A stretch of DNA of 31,800 bases from Geothermovivens sp964644845. Lineage in GTDB: Bacteria; Zhuqueibacterota; Zhuqueibacteria; Oleimicrobiales; Geothermoviventaceae. The stretch spans positions 1 to 31,800 of the forward strand of contig CAZXXS010000050.1 in NCBI GenBank assembly GCA_964644845.1. The letters run 5' to 3'. Positions 8,146 through 16,091 of the stretch are shown one piece after another. The number at the start of each line of letters is the position of its first letter. Positions within the stretch are counted from its first letter, which is position 1. Position numbers and translations under genes: made by a program. The notes beneath the pieces were generated by a model. It worked only from the letters and a program-made list of their open reading frames with translations. It ran no database searches and was not told the origin of the DNA.

Positions 8146-9341
8146 GGGATGTTCCTTTCCTCAGGCCCCAGTTTCCGGATCCGAAGCCCTTTGAGTTCGA
8201 ACGCGTCCTGCCCGCCGTAAAAATGAAGCGCAATCTTACCCGGCCTGATTCTGTTGTGATTCAGGACGCGTTTCACAATCACGCCGTTGATCCGCACCTC
8301 CGAAAAAGGGCCGTAGCTGATCACCTGCACCGGCAGCCAGCTGTGCTTGAAGGGCGGCACAATCCACCACGGGAAGGGGTGGTACGCGTTGTAGAAGTCG
8401 CAAAGTTTACGGAAGGGTCTGAAACCGTAAAGCTCCGCCACGTACCCGGGATCTTGCGCGTTCACCCATCGGTACCAGATCTCGCCGGGACTGTGGTCCA
8501 CTTTCTTCAAGTACCCTTGCAACTCGTACGTGTCGAATGTTTGCTTACTCACCAGCCAGCCTTCCCCGCCGGTAGCAAGCAACACGTCCCCGTTCACCTG
8601 CCAATTGGCTGAGCCCTCCACAACCCAGCGCTCCAAACCGGGATCGCGCGCCAGTGTGTCCCACTTTACTTTCCCGGGCAGTTCCTTGATCCAAATTCTG
8701 CGGAACCAAACGTTAGAGCCGTGCCGCTGCAGTCCAATGTAGCCATCCCGAAAGCGAAACCGCAACACGGGATGATCGGCGAAATTCAGGTCTTGGATTT
8801 TCTTTCCGTTCAACCAAACCCGCAGCGTGGGATAGTTCATCTCGATTTTGTAGTGGTTCCATTCACCTGCGGGTTTGCTTGCGTTTACCCGCGGCGGCAC
8901 CACATCGTAAACCGCACCCGTGCTCCCCTTGAAAGGCTTCTTTCCGTAGTCGTCGATGATCTGCAGTTCGAACCCCGTACGCGACTGACGACCGATCCAC
9001 GGCGCGTGAATGAACACACCACTGTTGCCGTGTTTTGCGATCTTGTAGTCGAGCTCCAGAATGAAATTCTCGTACGTTTTCCTTGTGTACAGAGCTGGCG
9101 CCCCCTCGCCTTTCTTCCTGCCGCAAAGCACGCCGTCCTTCACTTCCCACACCGGTTCGATCGCGCCAACTGGTGCCCACCAGCCGTCGAGGTTCACACC
9201 GTTGAAGAGACGGACGTAGCCTTTTGGCGGTTTCTCACCGTCGCTCTCTGCAGCAAGTGCTCCCACTGCTGCAATCAGCACAACAAGCGTCATCAAGAAA
9301 GCACTTCCGCGAGCGCTGATCCGCTCCAATCTTGTGGCCAT
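8142..9341 (-). CDS. Exported protein with two DUF1080 (3-keto-disaccharide hydrolase) domains
   Basis: A 399-residue protein with a Sec signal peptide (hydrophobic run at about residues 14-30, ending ALAA). The first concanavalin-like DUF1080 domain covers about residues 40-195: GYVRLFNGVNLDGWW, NFILELDYKIAKHGNSGVFI and GEWNHYKIEMN. A second, more divergent jelly-roll domain of the same kind covers about residues 215-390. DUF1080 is now often called the 3-keto-disaccharide hydrolase domain, because some members cleave 3-keto-glycosides. No partner glycoside 3-dehydrogenase is visible in this window, so a glycan-binding role is equally possible. The start at ATG 9341 is supported by GGAGG eight to nine bases upstream. 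The stop overlaps the DUF3748 start by four bases. Confidence 0.85.
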   Translation of the reverse strand: MATRLERISARGSAFLMTLVVLIAAVGALAAESDGEKPPKGYVRLFNGVNLDGWWAPVGAIEPVWEVKDGVLCGRKKGEGAPALYTRKTYENFILELDYKIAKHGNSGVFIHAPWIGRQSRTGFELQIIDDYGKKPFKGSTGAVYDVVPPRVNASKPAGEWNHYKIEMNYPTLRVWLNGKKIQDLNFADHPVLRFRFRDGYIGLQRHGSNVWFRRIWIKELPGKVKWDTLARDPGLERWVVEGSANWQVNGDVLLATGGEGWLVSKQTFDTYELQGYLKKVDHSPGEIWYRWVNAQDPGYVAELYGFRPFRKLCDFYNAYHPFPWWIVPPFKHSWLPVQVISYGPFSEVRINGVIVKRVLNHNRIRPGKIALHFYGGQDAFELKGLRIRKLGPEERNIP

Positions 9342-9485
9342 TTTGGGTTCCTCCTCACGTAACCTTTACGCAGCAAACCGTGCAAACGCGGTTGGTTCTC
9401 CACTGCACACATGAAACCACGCTTGCAGGGTCACATTTGCTCATTTTTCTCGAGGACACCCATGCCATCCCGGCTCAACACAACC

Positions 9486-10124
9486 TCAGAACACCCGCTG
9501 TTTGTACTCTTCGTACTTTCGGAAAATCTTGCGAACGTAATGTCGCGTCTCTCCAGGGACAAGCGGTTCAACGGCTGCCCAGCGGTACTTCCGTGGGGCA
9601 CTGGCGTGGGCCCGAAGAATTGCCCGGCGTCCTGCGTTGTAACTCGCGAACATAAAGGCCAATCGATCTTTCTCCGGCGGTCCTTCCCACAACTCGTACA
9701 ACCAGCGATCGTAGTAGCAACCTAAAGCAATGTTGTCTTCCGGTCGCAGCAGAACCCTTGGGTCCACGTTAAAGTGCCGGGCTGTACTTGGCATCACCTG
9801 CATCAACCCCACCGCACCGCGGTGACTGACCACATCCGGCCGAAAACGGCTTTCCGCGTAGATCTGCGCGCTGATCAATCGCCAATCGAAGCCGTACCGG
9901 CGGGCAAATTTCTTCACGATCTTGTCGTAGGGAGAGATTCTCCAGGGGTGCAGCGGATCAAAAACGTCCCCTGTGTCTTCCTCCGCAACAACAACTGTGT
10001 CTGCCGAGGCACTCAGCCGAGTTTGTGCCCCGCCCTGGTCCACCTGCTCCTCCATCGGTGGTGCACACGCGTACGCGAACGCGAGTACCAGGGCGAGCAG
10101 TGCGCTAAATCTGGCCAATGACAT
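9486..10124 (-). CDS. Lytic transglycosylase (SLT/GH23) lipoprotein
   Basis: A 212-residue lipoprotein. MSLARFSALLALVLAFAYAC gives a lipobox ending at Cys20, which is why I chose ATG 10124 over the TTG nine codons upstream. After an acidic linker, the soluble lytic transglycosylase domain occupies about residues 65-200. AQIYAESRFRPDVVS carries the catalytic Glu of the family, GAVGLMQVMPSTA is the GLMQ motif, and FASYNAG is the AYNAG-type motif. It should cleave peptidoglycan glycosidic bonds at the outer membrane or in the periplasm, making 1,6-anhydro products. Its start lies inside the end of the DUF350 gene (20-bp overlap), so the pair is translationally linked. No strong ribosome binding site is visible, which fits coupling. 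Confidence 0.92.
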   Translation of the reverse strand: MSLARFSALLALVLAFAYACAPPMEEQVDQGGAQTRLSASADTVVVAEEDTGDVFDPLHPWRISPYDKIVKKFARRYGFDWRLISAQIYAESRFRPDVVSHRGAVGLMQVMPSTARHFNVDPRVLLRPEDNIALGCYYDRWLYELWEGPPEKDRLAFMFASYNAGRRAILRAHASAPRKYRWAAVEPLVPGETRHYVRKIFRKYEEYKQRVF

Positions 10125-10323
10125 ACGCCAGACCCAGAAAGAGCGCAGCAATCATGATTGCCAGGCCAAGATTGTGATTTTCCGCAATCTCAGCCCGAAC
10201 GTCCAGCTTTTCCAGCTTGTCAAAAAGCCGCCACACCAGAAACGCGGCCACTGCGTACACAACCGCCCGCAACAACACGTACGCGAAGTTCACAAGATAC
10301 GTCTTCCAAAGAGCACTGAACAT
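10105..10323 (-). CDS. Small DUF350-like membrane protein (half-size)
   Basis: A 72-residue protein with two predicted transmembrane helices (about residues 9-31 and 50-71). The central segment KLDVRAEIAENHNLGLAIMI matches the DUF350 signature (E-I-x-E-x-N, small residues in the next helix). Usual DUF350 proteins are about 130 residues with two such repeats, so this is one repeat unit and would probably function as a dimer. AGGAGG at 10334-10339 lies ten bases before ATG 10323. The function of DUF350 is unknown. The downstream lytic transglycosylase gene starts inside this one. Confidence 0.8.
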   Translation of the reverse strand: MFSALWKTYLVNFAYVLLRAVVYAVAAFLVWRLFDKLEKLDVRAEIAENHNLGLAIMIAALFLGLAYVIGQI

Positions 10324-10413
10324 GGATTTTTCTCCTCCTGGGTAAACATCCCCGAAGCGACACTTCTCTCACGCTTCCAGAAACCCTCCACAGTGTCTCA
10401 GCCAAGACTTGTT

Positions 10414-10438
10414 GCCCGGCGGAAAACAGTCGCCGGGC
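10414..10438 (-). terminator. GC-rich hairpin after alpha/beta hydrolase gene
   Basis: GCCCGGCG (10414-10421) and CGCCGGGC (10431-10438) form a perfect 8-bp stem with a 9-base loop, between the alpha/beta hydrolase stop (10544) and the DUF350 start (10323). No T-run follows on either strand. It could be a terminator that works without a U-tract, or a leader hairpin for the DUF350 transcript. Confidence 0.35.
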
Positions 10439-10543
10439 CTCACGAGTCCTTGCTCCTCAACCCAAACAGCCGAGCCGACGGAGATCTCCCCCAATTTTCT
10501 GCGTCAATCTTCGCGTACCGTCACCACCGCAGCTCGAAAGCGC

Positions 10544-11290
10544 CTAAAGTCTTTTTTTCAGCCAGTCCAGAGTAACGGAAATGACCTCTCTCCGGTGCAA
10601 CACCGTCTGGTACGTGTGGCCCGCACCGTCGATGAGCACAAAGTCCGTCTGTGAGAGCCCCAGCTCCTGGAACTGCTTGAATCCAGCTACGAAAAGAGGG
10701 TCGTCAGCGCTGCCCTGCACAATCAACTTGGGCATGGGTAGCTTCGTTAGCGCAGAGGCCACGTCGTACCTCACGGCTTCCAGAACGAAGTCACGGTGCA
10801 CCAGCCAACCGTCGTACTCGTAGGTCTCCTTTTGCATCGACTCCAGGTTGCTGCCAGCCCGACTCTCAAAGAGCGAGCGAAAATCCGGTACCGTGCTCCA
10901 CAACACCAGGACGTCCGGTGTCAGACCCTCCGAACACGCGAGAACAGCTGTGGCCGCACCCATGCTGATCCCGAGCACACCGATCCGCTGAAACCCCATT
11001 TCGTGAACCAGTGCGAACGCGGACTTCAGGTTTGAAATGTTCGTTGCAATCCGCGTTTCCACAAATTCGCCCTCGCTGTCCCCCGATCCGTAGAAATCGA
11101 ACCGGAAGGCCATCACGCCCTCCCGAGCCACAGCTCGGGCCATCTCCACAAAAAGACGTTTGTTTTCCGCCTTGTTCCCCGTGTAACCGTGACAGAGAAT
11201 CAAAGCTTTCTCAGTCCGCTTTTCCGGGTAGTGGCGGATGCCCACAAGCTGTTTTCCTTCGCTGTAAAAAGCAGTTGGAATTTCTAGCAC
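10544..11290 (-). CDS. Cytoplasmic alpha/beta hydrolase (esterase/peptidase-like)
   Basis: A 248-residue serine hydrolase of the alpha/beta fold. The oxyanion region is LILCHGYTGNKAENKRLF. The nucleophile elbow is GISMG, the acid lies in QGSADDPLF, and the catalytic His is in DGAGHTY, so the triad is complete. FDFYGSGDSEG is typical of the cinnamoyl-ester-hydrolase and peptidase-like subfamily. There is no signal peptide. I prefer GTG 11290, with GGGAG six bases upstream, over the TTG at 11296. It follows the sugar ABC ATPase gene by 18 bp, so the two are probably co-transcribed. The natural substrate cannot be read from the sequence. Confidence 0.88.
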   Translation of the reverse strand: MLEIPTAFYSEGKQLVGIRHYPEKRTEKALILCHGYTGNKAENKRLFVEMARAVAREGVMAFRFDFYGSGDSEGEFVETRIATNISNLKSAFALVHEMGFQRIGVLGISMGAATAVLACSEGLTPDVLVLWSTVPDFRSLFESRAGSNLESMQKETYEYDGWLVHRDFVLEAVRYDVASALTKLPMPKLIVQGSADDPLFVAGFKQFQELGLSQTDFVLIDGAGHTYQTVLHRREVISVTLDWLKKRL

Positions 11291-11308
11291 ACACAACTCC
11301 CGTTTCTT

Positions 11309-12862
11309 TTACGCTGCTTTCTGACCAGTCGCCAGACGCATCACGGCCTCCTGACTGGCGTCAGCGGCAGGAAGTTCACCAGCGACACGTCCCTCGTGCA
11401 TGACCAGAATCCGGTCACTCATGCCGAGCACCTCGGGCAACTCCGACGAAATCATGATTACAGCTACTCCCCTGGCTACCAGGGCGTTGAGGAGGTGGTA
11501 GATTTCCAGTTTGGCCCCTACGTCGATGCCCCGGGTAGGCTCGTCAAAGATCATCACCTTGGAGTTGGTCAGCAGCCATTTCGCCAGGACAACTTTCTGC
11601 TGGTTGCCCCCGCTGAGATTCCGGACGATTTGGTCCAAGGAGGGCGTCTTGATGCTTAGCTCTTTCACGTACCGCCCGGCTTCCGTCCGCTCCCGTTTCT
11701 TGTCGATGAAACCGCCCCGCGCAAATTTGGCCAGGCTCGGCAACGTGATGTTGTGAAGAACAGACATGCCCAGCACGAGGCCCTGGGCCTTGCGGTCTTC
11801 CGTGACGAGCCCGATCCCCGCGTCGATCGCTTCCCGCGGATTCTGTGGCGTGACATCCTGGCCGTCGAGCAACACAACGCCCTTTTCGATCGGATCGGCA
11901 CCAAAGATCGCCCGCGCCACCTCGGTCCGGCCGGCACCAACCAGACCAGCGATCCCAAGGATCTCGCCCCGGCGCACAGAAAAACTCACGTCCTCGAAGT
12001 AGCCCGGTCTGGTCAGCTCACGCACCTCAAGTGCCACTTCACCGGGTTCCACCTCTCGGGGCGGAAACTCCTCAGAAATCTCGCGGCCCACCATCAGGCG
12101 AACGATGTCCTCCCTCGTCAGCTCGTGGACGTCGCTCGTGGCGACGGTGTGACCGTCCCGCATGACCGTAACCCGGTCCGCGATTTCGTAAATTTCCTCC
12201 AGACGGTGCGAAATGTAAATGATGCTCACGCCTTCTTCCACAAGACGCCGAATGAGCGCAAACAGACGTTCCAGCTCGTGTTCCGTCAGGGTAGCCGACG
12301 GTTCGTCCATTGCAAGGATTCGGGCACTGAACGAGACCGCCTTTGCGATCTCCACCATTTGCTGCTCAGCAACGCTGAGACGCTCCACACGCTCCCGAAC
12401 ATCCAGATCGACCCCCAGCTCTTTGAGAATTGCAGCTGCGTCGCCTCTCAAACGTTTCCAGTCGATCAGGCCGGAGCGCCGCCGTGGCTCGCGTCCCAGG
12501 AAAATGTTCTCTCCCACACTCAGGTAGGGCACCAGATTGAATTCCTGGTAAATCATGCTGATGCCAAGCCGCTGAGCCTCCGTGGGCGAAAGGATCTCTA
12601 CTGGCCTGCCGTCCAGCAGAATTGTGCCGGCGTCTTTCCGCTCCGCCCCGGCCAGGATCTTCATCAGTGTCGATTTCCCTGCGCCGTTCTCGCCCACCAA
12701 TGCAAGCACTTCGCCGTGCCGGAGGGTCAAGGTCACACCGTCCAGGGCCTGTACACCCGGGTAGCGTTTCCGGATGTCACGCATTTCCAGGACGTACGGC
12801 GCACCACCGTTGCTTTGCACGCTCTGTCGATCGGTCCCGCTCACTTCCGTGTCTCCAGGCAT
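11309..12862 (-). CDS. Sugar ABC transporter ATP-binding protein, two ABC domains (RbsA/MglA-like)
   Basis: A 517-residue duplicated ATPase of the CUT2 (ribose/galactose/xylose) type. Domain 1 has Walker A GENGAGKST, signature LSVAEQQMVEIAKA, Walker B ILAMDEPSATL and the switch His in ISHRLEE. Domain 2 has the degenerate Walker A GLVGAGRTEV usual in this family, a full signature LSGGNQQKVVLAKWL and Walker B VMIFDEPTRGID. In CUT2 systems domain 2 is catalytically impaired, so this pattern is normal. It would energise import of a pentose or hexose with a permease and a periplasmic binding protein, neither of which is present here. The ATG at 12862 has no strong ribosome binding site. A start at the internal Met before RDIRKRYPG is possible but would remove the short, variable N-terminus. 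Confidence 0.93.
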   Translation of the reverse strand: MPGDTEVSGTDRQSVQSNGGAPYVLEMRDIRKRYPGVQALDGVTLTLRHGEVLALVGENGAGKSTLMKILAGAERKDAGTILLDGRPVEILSPTEAQRLGISMIYQEFNLVPYLSVGENIFLGREPRRRSGLIDWKRLRGDAAAILKELGVDLDVRERVERLSVAEQQMVEIAKAVSFSARILAMDEPSATLTEHELERLFALIRRLVEEGVSIIYISHRLEEIYEIADRVTVMRDGHTVATSDVHELTREDIVRLMVGREISEEFPPREVEPGEVALEVRELTRPGYFEDVSFSVRRGEILGIAGLVGAGRTEVARAIFGADPIEKGVVLLDGQDVTPQNPREAIDAGIGLVTEDRKAQGLVLGMSVLHNITLPSLAKFARGGFIDKKRERTEAGRYVKELSIKTPSLDQIVRNLSGGNQQKVVLAKWLLTNSKVMIFDEPTRGIDVGAKLEIYHLLNALVARGVAVIMISSELPEVLGMSDRILVMHEGRVAGELPAADASQEAVMRLATGQKAA

Positions 12863-12934
12863 TCAAGCTGCCAAGCAAAAAGGCCTTTCCTGCCAAGGTC
12901 AACCGGCGGCCTTCAGCCCCGTGCCTCCGCGCTT

Positions 12935-14005
12935 TCAGGCCTCTACTCGCAAGCCATCGTCCGCGCGAATTACGTAAGCCTTTGCTCCTCGTTCCTCCAG
13001 AGCCGCCGCCACGCGTTCTGGATCCTCGGGGGCGTAAGCGAACATGGCTCCACCGCCTCCGGAACCGTTCAGCTTGCCACCGAGCGCCCCAGCTTCCATT
13101 GCCGCGTCGATCAGCTCATCCAGACGGCGCGTCGAAATCCCCAGCAATTCCCGGTTCACCCGCTGGTGTTCGAGCAGCAGCGCACCAAGTTCGTTCCGAT
13201 CCAGCACCGCTTGCTGGAGAACGGTCAGGGCCTGTTGGGTAATCCGCCGGTTTTGGATTGTTCCTTCCAGCAGTTTTACCTGTTCGGCCGACAACGCGCT
13301 CGCGGCTTCTTTCACGTGATCCAAGGTGATCGAACGCCACGTCAAGTCTGGGTACAGGGTTTGCAAGGTTGCGAATGCTGTCTCCACACCCCCGCGAACA
13401 CGCGCCAAGATCGCCTTCGTGTCTTTCGGCTCACCGCTCGCCCCGAGGACAAACGCTCCCAAATTGGATTGCAGCAGCTGCGTCTCCAAACTGGGCTCGA
13501 ATTCCACGTAGCGCACTTTTCCGAGCGCGGACAGCACGTGGTCCATCATCCCGCCTGGCTCACCGAACTCCACGACCTCAGCCTGGTGAGCGGCTCGCGC
13601 TACCTCCGAGGCCGGTAGGTGCCTCCCTGCAGTGAAGCTCCACAGGAAACCACACCAGGCAACGCAGAGTGCGGAAGAGCTTGACGTTCCAGAGTTGATT
13701 GGGATGTTTCCGTGTACGCGTGCCTCCACACCTTCCGGCAAAGACACGCCCTGCCGCCAGAGCACGTTGACAGCGCTGCGTACGTAGTCCCGTTCTTTCA
13801 CGTACCGCACCGGGAACTTCGCCTCGAACCGCTCCTGCTCACCGACGTCCGGCAAATCGACTGCGTACACACCGCTTTGAGTGAACCGCCCGCGAATCCA
13901 GATCCGCAGGTCAATCGCCATGGCGATCACGGGCAACCCGAGGTAGTCTTGATGTTCACCGAAAAGGCAAATCCTGCCCGGGGCGGAAACCGTACGCTCG
14001 TTCAC
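12935..14005 (-). CDS. GHMP-family sugar kinase (galactokinase-like)
   Basis: A 356-residue GHMP kinase. Motif 1 (sugar binding) is GRICLFGEHQDYLG, motif 2 (ATP phosphate loop) is GNIPINSGTSSSSAL, and motif 3 is GGKLNGSGGGGAMFAY. The Asp of PGGMMDHVLSALG sits where galactokinases have their catalytic base. It should phosphorylate a sugar in the cytoplasm. The GEHQDYLG variant and the loop lacking the usual GLSSSA spelling set it apart from classical GalK, so galactose, glucuronate, arabinose or another sugar are all possible. I chose GTG 14005. GGGAGG lies inside the last codons of the upstream gene, only two bases separate the stop from this start, and the sequence before it in the longer frame is not protein-like. 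Confidence 0.88.
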   Translation of the reverse strand: MNERTVSAPGRICLFGEHQDYLGLPVIAMAIDLRIWIRGRFTQSGVYAVDLPDVGEQERFEAKFPVRYVKERDYVRSAVNVLWRQGVSLPEGVEARVHGNIPINSGTSSSSALCVAWCGFLWSFTAGRHLPASEVARAAHQAEVVEFGEPGGMMDHVLSALGKVRYVEFEPSLETQLLQSNLGAFVLGASGEPKDTKAILARVRGGVETAFATLQTLYPDLTWRSITLDHVKEAASALSAEQVKLLEGTIQNRRITQQALTVLQQAVLDRNELGALLLEHQRVNRELLGISTRRLDELIDAAMEAGALGGKLNGSGGGGAMFAYAPEDPERVAAALEERGAKAYVIRADDGLRVEA

Positions 14006-14007
14006 GC

Positions 14008-14850
14008 CTACCCTCCCAGTAGCACGTCCGCAAGCCAGGTGCGCAGGAGACGGGTCAAGGCCTCCCCTTCGGGCGACCACAGCATGTCCGTGCCGTAGCC
14101 GCAGGCAAAGTAGAATTTCACCAACGAGCGCGGATTTGGGGACGCATCTGCGATTGCTTTGGTCACCCGTGCCGCGCCAGGATCGTCGAAGCTGCACGCC
14201 AGAAACAGGGGCCGCGGAGGGTGGGTTGCCAGACTGTCAGCCAGCGAATCCGGGAACAGGGGCGAAAGAAGCGCGACGGCCACGATTCCGGAATCGTCCC
14301 AGACCGTACGGTGCACCAATTCGACGACACCATCTGCAGCCACCACGGCAATCCTGGCAGGATCAACATCCTTGCGACTTCGCAAGTACCGCAACGCGGC
14401 CCGTGGATCCTCTGAAAGATTGCGTAAATTGCTGGGGGAAAAAGGGTCGCGATCCCGATTGCCCTCCGCTGAGCCCCCTTGCACCCGTAGATCTACAGCG
14501 AATGCAACCAGACCCGTATCCGCCAGTTGTTCGCCCAGTTTTTTGTACGCCCCACGATCCTGATTCAAGTTGGCAAACATGAGCACAGCCGGGTGCTGCC
14601 CGCGGGTCTTTGGCAACCACACGGTCCCACGCAGTTCAAACCCGTCCGCTGCTTTCAAACGGACTTGCTGTACCCTCTCTCCTGGTGCTCGCGAACACCC
14701 ACCGAAAAGCTGTAAAGCTGCCAACGTGGAGACGGCCACAGCGAAACGCAAGCTCGCCGGCGCATTCAGGCCGACGAGACGCATCCCTCTCCCTCTTTTT
14801 CCCCGCTTGGCAAACAGCTGTTTTCTTCTGACCCGTCGCCGACTTACCAT
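14008..14850 (-). CDS. Alpha/beta-hydrolase-like lipoprotein lacking catalytic Ser and His
   Basis: A protein of up to 280 residues with a basic N-terminus, a hydrophobic segment and lipobox LFGGC (Cys52). Met23 (ATG 14784) would give a more ordinary 30-residue lipoprotein signal; both starts have purine-rich leaders. The mature part aligns by pattern with dienelactone-hydrolase-like proteins: HPAVLMFANLNQDRGAYKKL, LVAFAVDLRVQGGS and ALRYLRSRKDVDPARIAVV. The usual nucleophile elbow (G-x-S-x-G) reads VAADGVV, and the usual terminal AHGTDML reads CGYGTDML, so Ser is replaced and His is Tyr. It is probably a non-catalytic binding protein, or uses altered chemistry. It ends two bases before the GHMP kinase start. 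Confidence 0.8.
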   Translation of the reverse strand: MVSRRRVRRKQLFAKRGKRGRGMRLVGLNAPASLRFAVAVSTLAALQLFGGCSRAPGERVQQVRLKAADGFELRGTVWLPKTRGQHPAVLMFANLNQDRGAYKKLGEQLADTGLVAFAVDLRVQGGSAEGNRDRDPFSPSNLRNLSEDPRAALRYLRSRKDVDPARIAVVAADGVVELVHRTVWDDSGIVAVALLSPLFPDSLADSLATHPPRPLFLACSFDDPGAARVTKAIADASPNPRSLVKFYFACGYGTDMLWSPEGEALTRLLRTWLADVLLGG

Positions 14851-15053
14851 GAGTCCTCTTTTCTGAGCTTACCCGCCGTTCGGTCCGGCGGCTACCCTGC
14901 ACCACTCGCTTCCTTCGCCCCCTGCACAAATACGTTGTCTCCAGGCCGTCGCACAACGTCACCCCCAACGTCGGCGAACAACCTCTTGCCACCGGAGACT
15001 TCAACCGCAAGCCCGACTTCAGCTTCTCCCCAGTCCCGTCCCCGCCCGAGATG

Positions 15054-16091
15054 TCAAGAGTCTCGCAAACCGTCAAGGAAGGGTGTTCCAGGAACATCGA
15101 GGTCCATTTCGCTTCTCTTCGGGAACAGACCGAACACGCCCCCCGTGTGCAGGAAGAGGATTCTGTCGCCGCGCCCAAAGCGCCCCTGCCGGATCTGGTC
15201 GAGCAGGCCGAACATGGCCTTGCCCGTGTACACAGGGTCGAGCACCACGCCCTCCAGACGCGCTACATCGCGGATCAAGGCCAACTCCTCCGGTCGACTG
15301 AGGGCGTAACCTCTGCCAACGTAGCCGTCCACGATCTGGATGTCGTCTTCGGTGATGCCGAGACCGAGATGGTAACGCTCGACCATCTTTGAGAGGATGC
15401 CCATGATCCGGCGCCGGAAGAAATCTGCGTCGTCGCAAACGTTGAAACCGAGCACCTCGCTGTCGAGGCTGTACAGCCGCCGCCCCAGCAGAAGACCTGT
15501 GAGAGTCCCACCGGACCCAACCGCCGTGACCACGTGCGTGAACTGCAGCCCCTCGAAACGCATCTGCTCCACGATCTCTCGTGCCGCGCGCAGGTAACCA
15601 AACGCCCCAAGTTCGTTGCTCGCTCCTTCAGGAATGACGTAGGCCTTCTTGCCACTGTTGGCGTAGTCCTGACGGATTCCCTCGAATACCTCGTCGATTG
15701 CATTTCGGTACTGTTCCGGCGTCACCCAGGTGATGCTGGCGCCGAGGACCTGGTCTAAGAACAAATTTCCGTCCCCGACACCGGGCGGGGGTTCCCCGCG
15801 CAGTACGAGGTGTGGATGCAGGCCAAGGCGCCTTGCCACAACGGCTGTTGCCCGGGCATGATTTGACTGGATGCCACCGCACGTCACCAGCACGTCGGCA
15901 CCCTGGCGCAACGCATCTGCGGCCACAAACTCAAGTTTTCGGACCTTATTCCCGCTCAGCGTTGAGCCCGTCAGGTCGTCTCGCTTGATCCAGATTTCCG
16001 GTCCACCGAGCAAATCGGTCAACCGCTGCAACTTGTGAATGGGCGTGGGGGTTTGCGCCAGGCTCAGGCGAGGGGGGATTGGACCTTCCAT
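15054..16091 (-). CDS. dcyD: D-cysteine desulfhydrase-type PLP enzyme (ACC deaminase family)
   Basis: A 345-residue cytoplasmic, fold-type II PLP enzyme. KRDDLTG and GNKVRKLEF contain the Schiff-base Lys, GGIQSNHARATA contains the substrate-binding SNH, and AVGSGGTLTGL is the phosphate-binding loop. Two positions separate D-cysteine desulfhydrases from ACC deaminases. Here they read DPVYTGKA (Thr rather than Glu) and LHTGGVFGLF (Thr rather than Leu), which points to desulfhydrase chemistry: D-cysteine to pyruvate, sulfide and ammonia. The length is normal. GAGGA lies seven bases before ATG 16091. It stands alone, with about 300 bp upstream and 200 bp downstream before the next genes. Confidence 0.85.
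   Translation of the reverse strand: MEGPIPPRLSLAQTPTPIHKLQRLTDLLGGPEIWIKRDDLTGSTLSGNKVRKLEFVAADALRQGADVLVTCGGIQSNHARATAVVARRLGLHPHLVLRGEPPPGVGDGNLFLDQVLGASITWVTPEQYRNAIDEVFEGIRQDYANSGKKAYVIPEGASNELGAFGYLRAAREIVEQMRFEGLQFTHVVTAVGSGGTLTGLLLGRRLYSLDSEVLGFNVCDDADFFRRRIMGILSKMVERYHLGLGITEDDIQIVDGYVGRGYALSRPEELALIRDVARLEGVVLDPVYTGKAMFGLLDQIRQGRFGRGDRILFLHTGGVFGLFPKRSEMDLDVPGTPFLDGLRDS

Noticed and set aside
12875..12901. TTGACC with TTTGCT as a promoter for the ABC ATPase gene
   Set aside because: The spacing is right, but the -10 matches only three of six positions and the ATG follows almost at once; not strong enough to list.
11753..13618. 621-residue plus-strand open frame
   Set aside because: It lies antisense to the ABC ATPase and GHMP kinase genes, has no ribosome binding site and has composition typical of a reversed coding strand.
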